Part shown: positions 4,088 to 5,321 of the stretch, one piece after another | Position numbering within the stretch: position 1 is the first letter of the stretch | How the letters are laid out: each line of letters opens with the position of its first letter | From: an uncultured Moheibacter sp. | GTDB lineage: Bacteria; Bacteroidota; Bacteroidia; Flavobacteriales; Weeksellaceae | NCBI GenBank assembly: GCA_937875605.1 | Contig: CALLXZ010000571.1 | Span: 1-5,321, forward strand | DNA: 5,321 nucleotides | Reading direction: 5' to 3' | The notes under the pieces: model-generated | Seen by the model: the letters and a program-made list of their open reading frames with translations, nothing else | What the model was told of the DNA's origin: nothing | Database searches by the model: none | Made by a program: the position numbers and the translations under genes

Positions 4088-5321
4088 CAATCAAATGGAT
4101 TGTTTGAGACAAATGCGGAAGGTAAAATCTATTTTCAACGAAATCAGGTTGATTTCCCAATTGGACAGAATTCTAATTCTTTCAGTCCAAATGAATTAGT
4201 GCTGGATTGGAGCGGTTCAGATTTTAATATCTCCGAAAATCCAACTGTAGACTCTTGGGATGTGCGTTTATCGGTAGGGCAGGATAACACTCCATATGTG
4301 GTGTATAATGATAATCATTCGAGTGGTCTTCAAAAAATCATGTTTCGTAAAAAACTAAGCGAGGAAGAATGGGCCGAGCCAATTTTTGTGGATACAGGAG
4401 GTGACATAGGTGCGAGAAACAATCATTTTCCGGCTATTTCTACTTCTCCAAACGGAGATCTTCATGTTGTTTATAATGTTTGGGCGTTTGAAAACGTTAG
4501 AAATTTCATTGGTTATTCGTACTATAATGCAGAAATGGATGAATGGAGTGATGGTGTTAAAATTTCGGATCTGAACGGAACGGTTAGTCATTTTACTTCC
4601 CGACATGATATTTACAGTACGGAAGATAATCTTCCTGTGGTAATCTGGGGGTATGATTTTAGAGAAAATCAGATCAATGAAGAAATCTATATGACATATT
4701 TTGATGGGGAGAACTGGTCGTCAGATATTGCGGTTTCAGATGTTACAGATGGAGCAGATGCGGGATATCCTTACATCAAAAGTATTGGAGATGGGAAAGC
4801 GATGATTTTGTATTCAGAAAATACGAGTGGTGGAACGACAGAATTAAAATATAGAATTTATAACGAAAGTACACATGAGTTGTCGTCGCCTTCCGTCATC
4901 GTTTCGGAAAATATTGGAAACAGTAATTATGTGTTGGTGTCATCCGGTACAGGAGGAGTGATGGTAGCAACTATTTATAAAAAAACCGGTCCTGATCGGG
5001 ATGCTATAAATGTCTATGTTTATGATAATTCTTCGGATAGTTTCTCGCTTTCAGATAATAGCTTCGAAGTAGCTGCTAATGCAGGTAGTCTTTTAAAAAG
5101 GATAGCTATGGACTGTAACTCTCTTGGCGAATGCGCAATTATATATACAGACTTTTTAGCCCAAACAAATTCATATTTAGAGTATTATCCTGAAACAGGC
5201 TTCGGAGATCCTTTTGTGATAAATCAGGAAAATCCAGGATTTGATGCGCCTTCTGCCGGATTCTCACCTGACGGAAACCTTCATGTGGTTTGGTCAGATT
5301 ATCGATTTGATAATGGGGAAG
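4028..5321 (+). CDS. Secreted beta-propeller-like repeat protein, function unknown, C-terminus beyond window
   Basis: I do not recognise a specific family. The frame is open for 431 codons to the window edge. Residues 1-20 look like a signal peptide (MSKH, then a hydrophobic stretch to LCFG) with Gln21 as the likely mature N-terminus. From about residue 77 there are about seven repeats of 49-58 residues. Each has a hydrophobic strand ending in an aromatic (Tyr93, Tyr149, Trp207, Tyr262, Tyr317, Tyr373, Trp422). Several continue with a second strand like IMFRKKL or IYMTYFDG and a closing Trp or Ser segment before an I/V-rich strand (EEWAEPIFV, NWSSDIAVS). Blades 2 and 7 are most alike (SPNGDLHVVY, SPDGNLHVVW). 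This pattern fits a beta-propeller of the BNR/sialidase-like superfamily. No canonical Asp-box (SxDxGxTW) or sialidase catalytic residues are visible, so enzymatic activity is not supported. In Bacteroidota such proteins often end in a type IX secretion sorting domain; here that end is not visible. The ATG at 4028 is chosen because it directly precedes the signal peptide and follows a good promoter match. Confidence 0.85.
   Translation, partial: MSKHLFFLVGLGCSASLCFGQSNGLFETNAEGKIYFQRNQVDFPIGQNSNSFSPNELVLDWSGSDFNISENPTVDSWDVRLSVGQDNTPYVVYNDNHSSGLQKIMFRKKLSEEEWAEPIFVDTGGDIGARNNHFPAISTSPNGDLHVVYNVWAFENVRNFIGYSYYNAEMDEWSDGVKISDLNGTVSHFTSRHDIYSTEDNLPVVIWGYDFRENQINEEIYMTYFDGENWSSDIAVSDVTDGADAGYPYIKSIGDGKAMILYSENTSGGTTELKYRIYNESTHELSSPSVIVSENIGNSNYVLVSSGTGGVMVATIYKKTGPDRDAINVYVYDNSSDSFSLSDNSFEVAANAGSLLKRIAMDCNSLGECAIIYTDFLAQTNSYLEYYPETGFGDPFVINQENPGFDAPSAGFSPDGNLHVVWSDYRFDNGE
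4256..5321 (+). repeat. Protein-level tandem repeats of about 55 residues (beta-propeller blades)
   Basis: Approximate blades, by residue of the secreted protein: 77-121, 132-182, 189-238, 245-294, 300-348, 352-399 and 405 to the edge. The conserved strand-ending aromatics are spaced 56, 58, 55, 55, 56 and 49 residues apart. The repeats are diverged in DNA and would not show as nucleotide repeats, except for a short similarity between blades 2 and 7 (CTTCATGT followed by a GTTT-containing stretch). The seventh repeat is cut by the edge, so the final blade number is unknown. Confidence 0.65.

Noticed and set aside
4355..4606. An 83-codon minus-strand frame opposite the secreted repeat protein
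   Set aside because: The plus-strand frame is long, has a signal peptide and regular repeats; the antisense translation has none of these.
4256..5321. Sialidase (neuraminidase) assignment for the propeller protein
   Set aside because: The repeat pattern is similar in outline, but I see no canonical Asp-boxes and no arginine triad, so only a propeller-like fold is claimed.
1..5321. CRISPR arrays, tRNA or rRNA genes, insertion sequences, attachment sites
   Set aside because: No spaced direct repeats, structural RNA patterns, transposase-like frames or terminal inverted repeats with target duplications were found on either strand.

Overview
The window comes from an AT-rich member of the Bacteroidota, most probably a Flavobacteriia-type organism (a Weeksellaceae-like lineage would fit, but the sequence does not prove it). 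Four signs support this: the protein sequences of the complex I subunits, A-rich leaders with almost no Shine-Dalgarno sequences, two candidate promoters matching the Bacteroidota -33 TTTG / -7 TANNTTTG pattern, and a secreted protein whose signal peptide ends ...CFG|Q, as is typical of this phylum.

Positions 3708 down to 1 (minus strand) hold the start of a respiratory complex I operon in canonical order: nuoA, nuoB, nuoC, nuoD, nuoE and the first 122 codons of nuoF, which runs off the left edge. All five complete genes are intact and keep their diagnostic residues: the N2 cluster cysteines of NuoB, the quinone-site His and Tyr of NuoD, and the four N1a cysteines of NuoE. NuoF keeps its glycine-rich FMN/NADH motif. 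Gene spacing is 33, 10, 13, 86 and 0 bp. The 86-bp nuoD-nuoE gap is the only sizeable one and contains a bulged 12-bp hairpin. NuoA anchors the complex in the membrane, NuoB/C/D form the quinone-reducing connecting module, and NuoE/F form the NADH-oxidising tip. The window therefore encodes both the entry and the exit of the electron path; the remaining subunits (nuoG onward) should lie beyond position 1.

Positions 3709-4027 are a divergent, very AT-rich intergenic region. It carries a candidate nuo promoter near nuoA, a candidate promoter for the rightward gene near 3965-3995, and a cluster of inverted repeats between them.

From 4028 to the right edge (plus strand) runs an open reading frame of at least 431 codons. 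It encodes a secreted protein made of about seven ~55-residue beta-propeller-like repeats. Its function is not recognisable, and its C-terminus, where a type IX secretion sorting domain might be expected, is outside the window.

Most of the window is ordinary core metabolism. I see no mobile element, CRISPR array, RNA gene or defence-like cassette, and nothing that amounts to a clearly new system. The least explained parts are the secreted repeat protein and the symmetrical elements in the two intergenic gaps.
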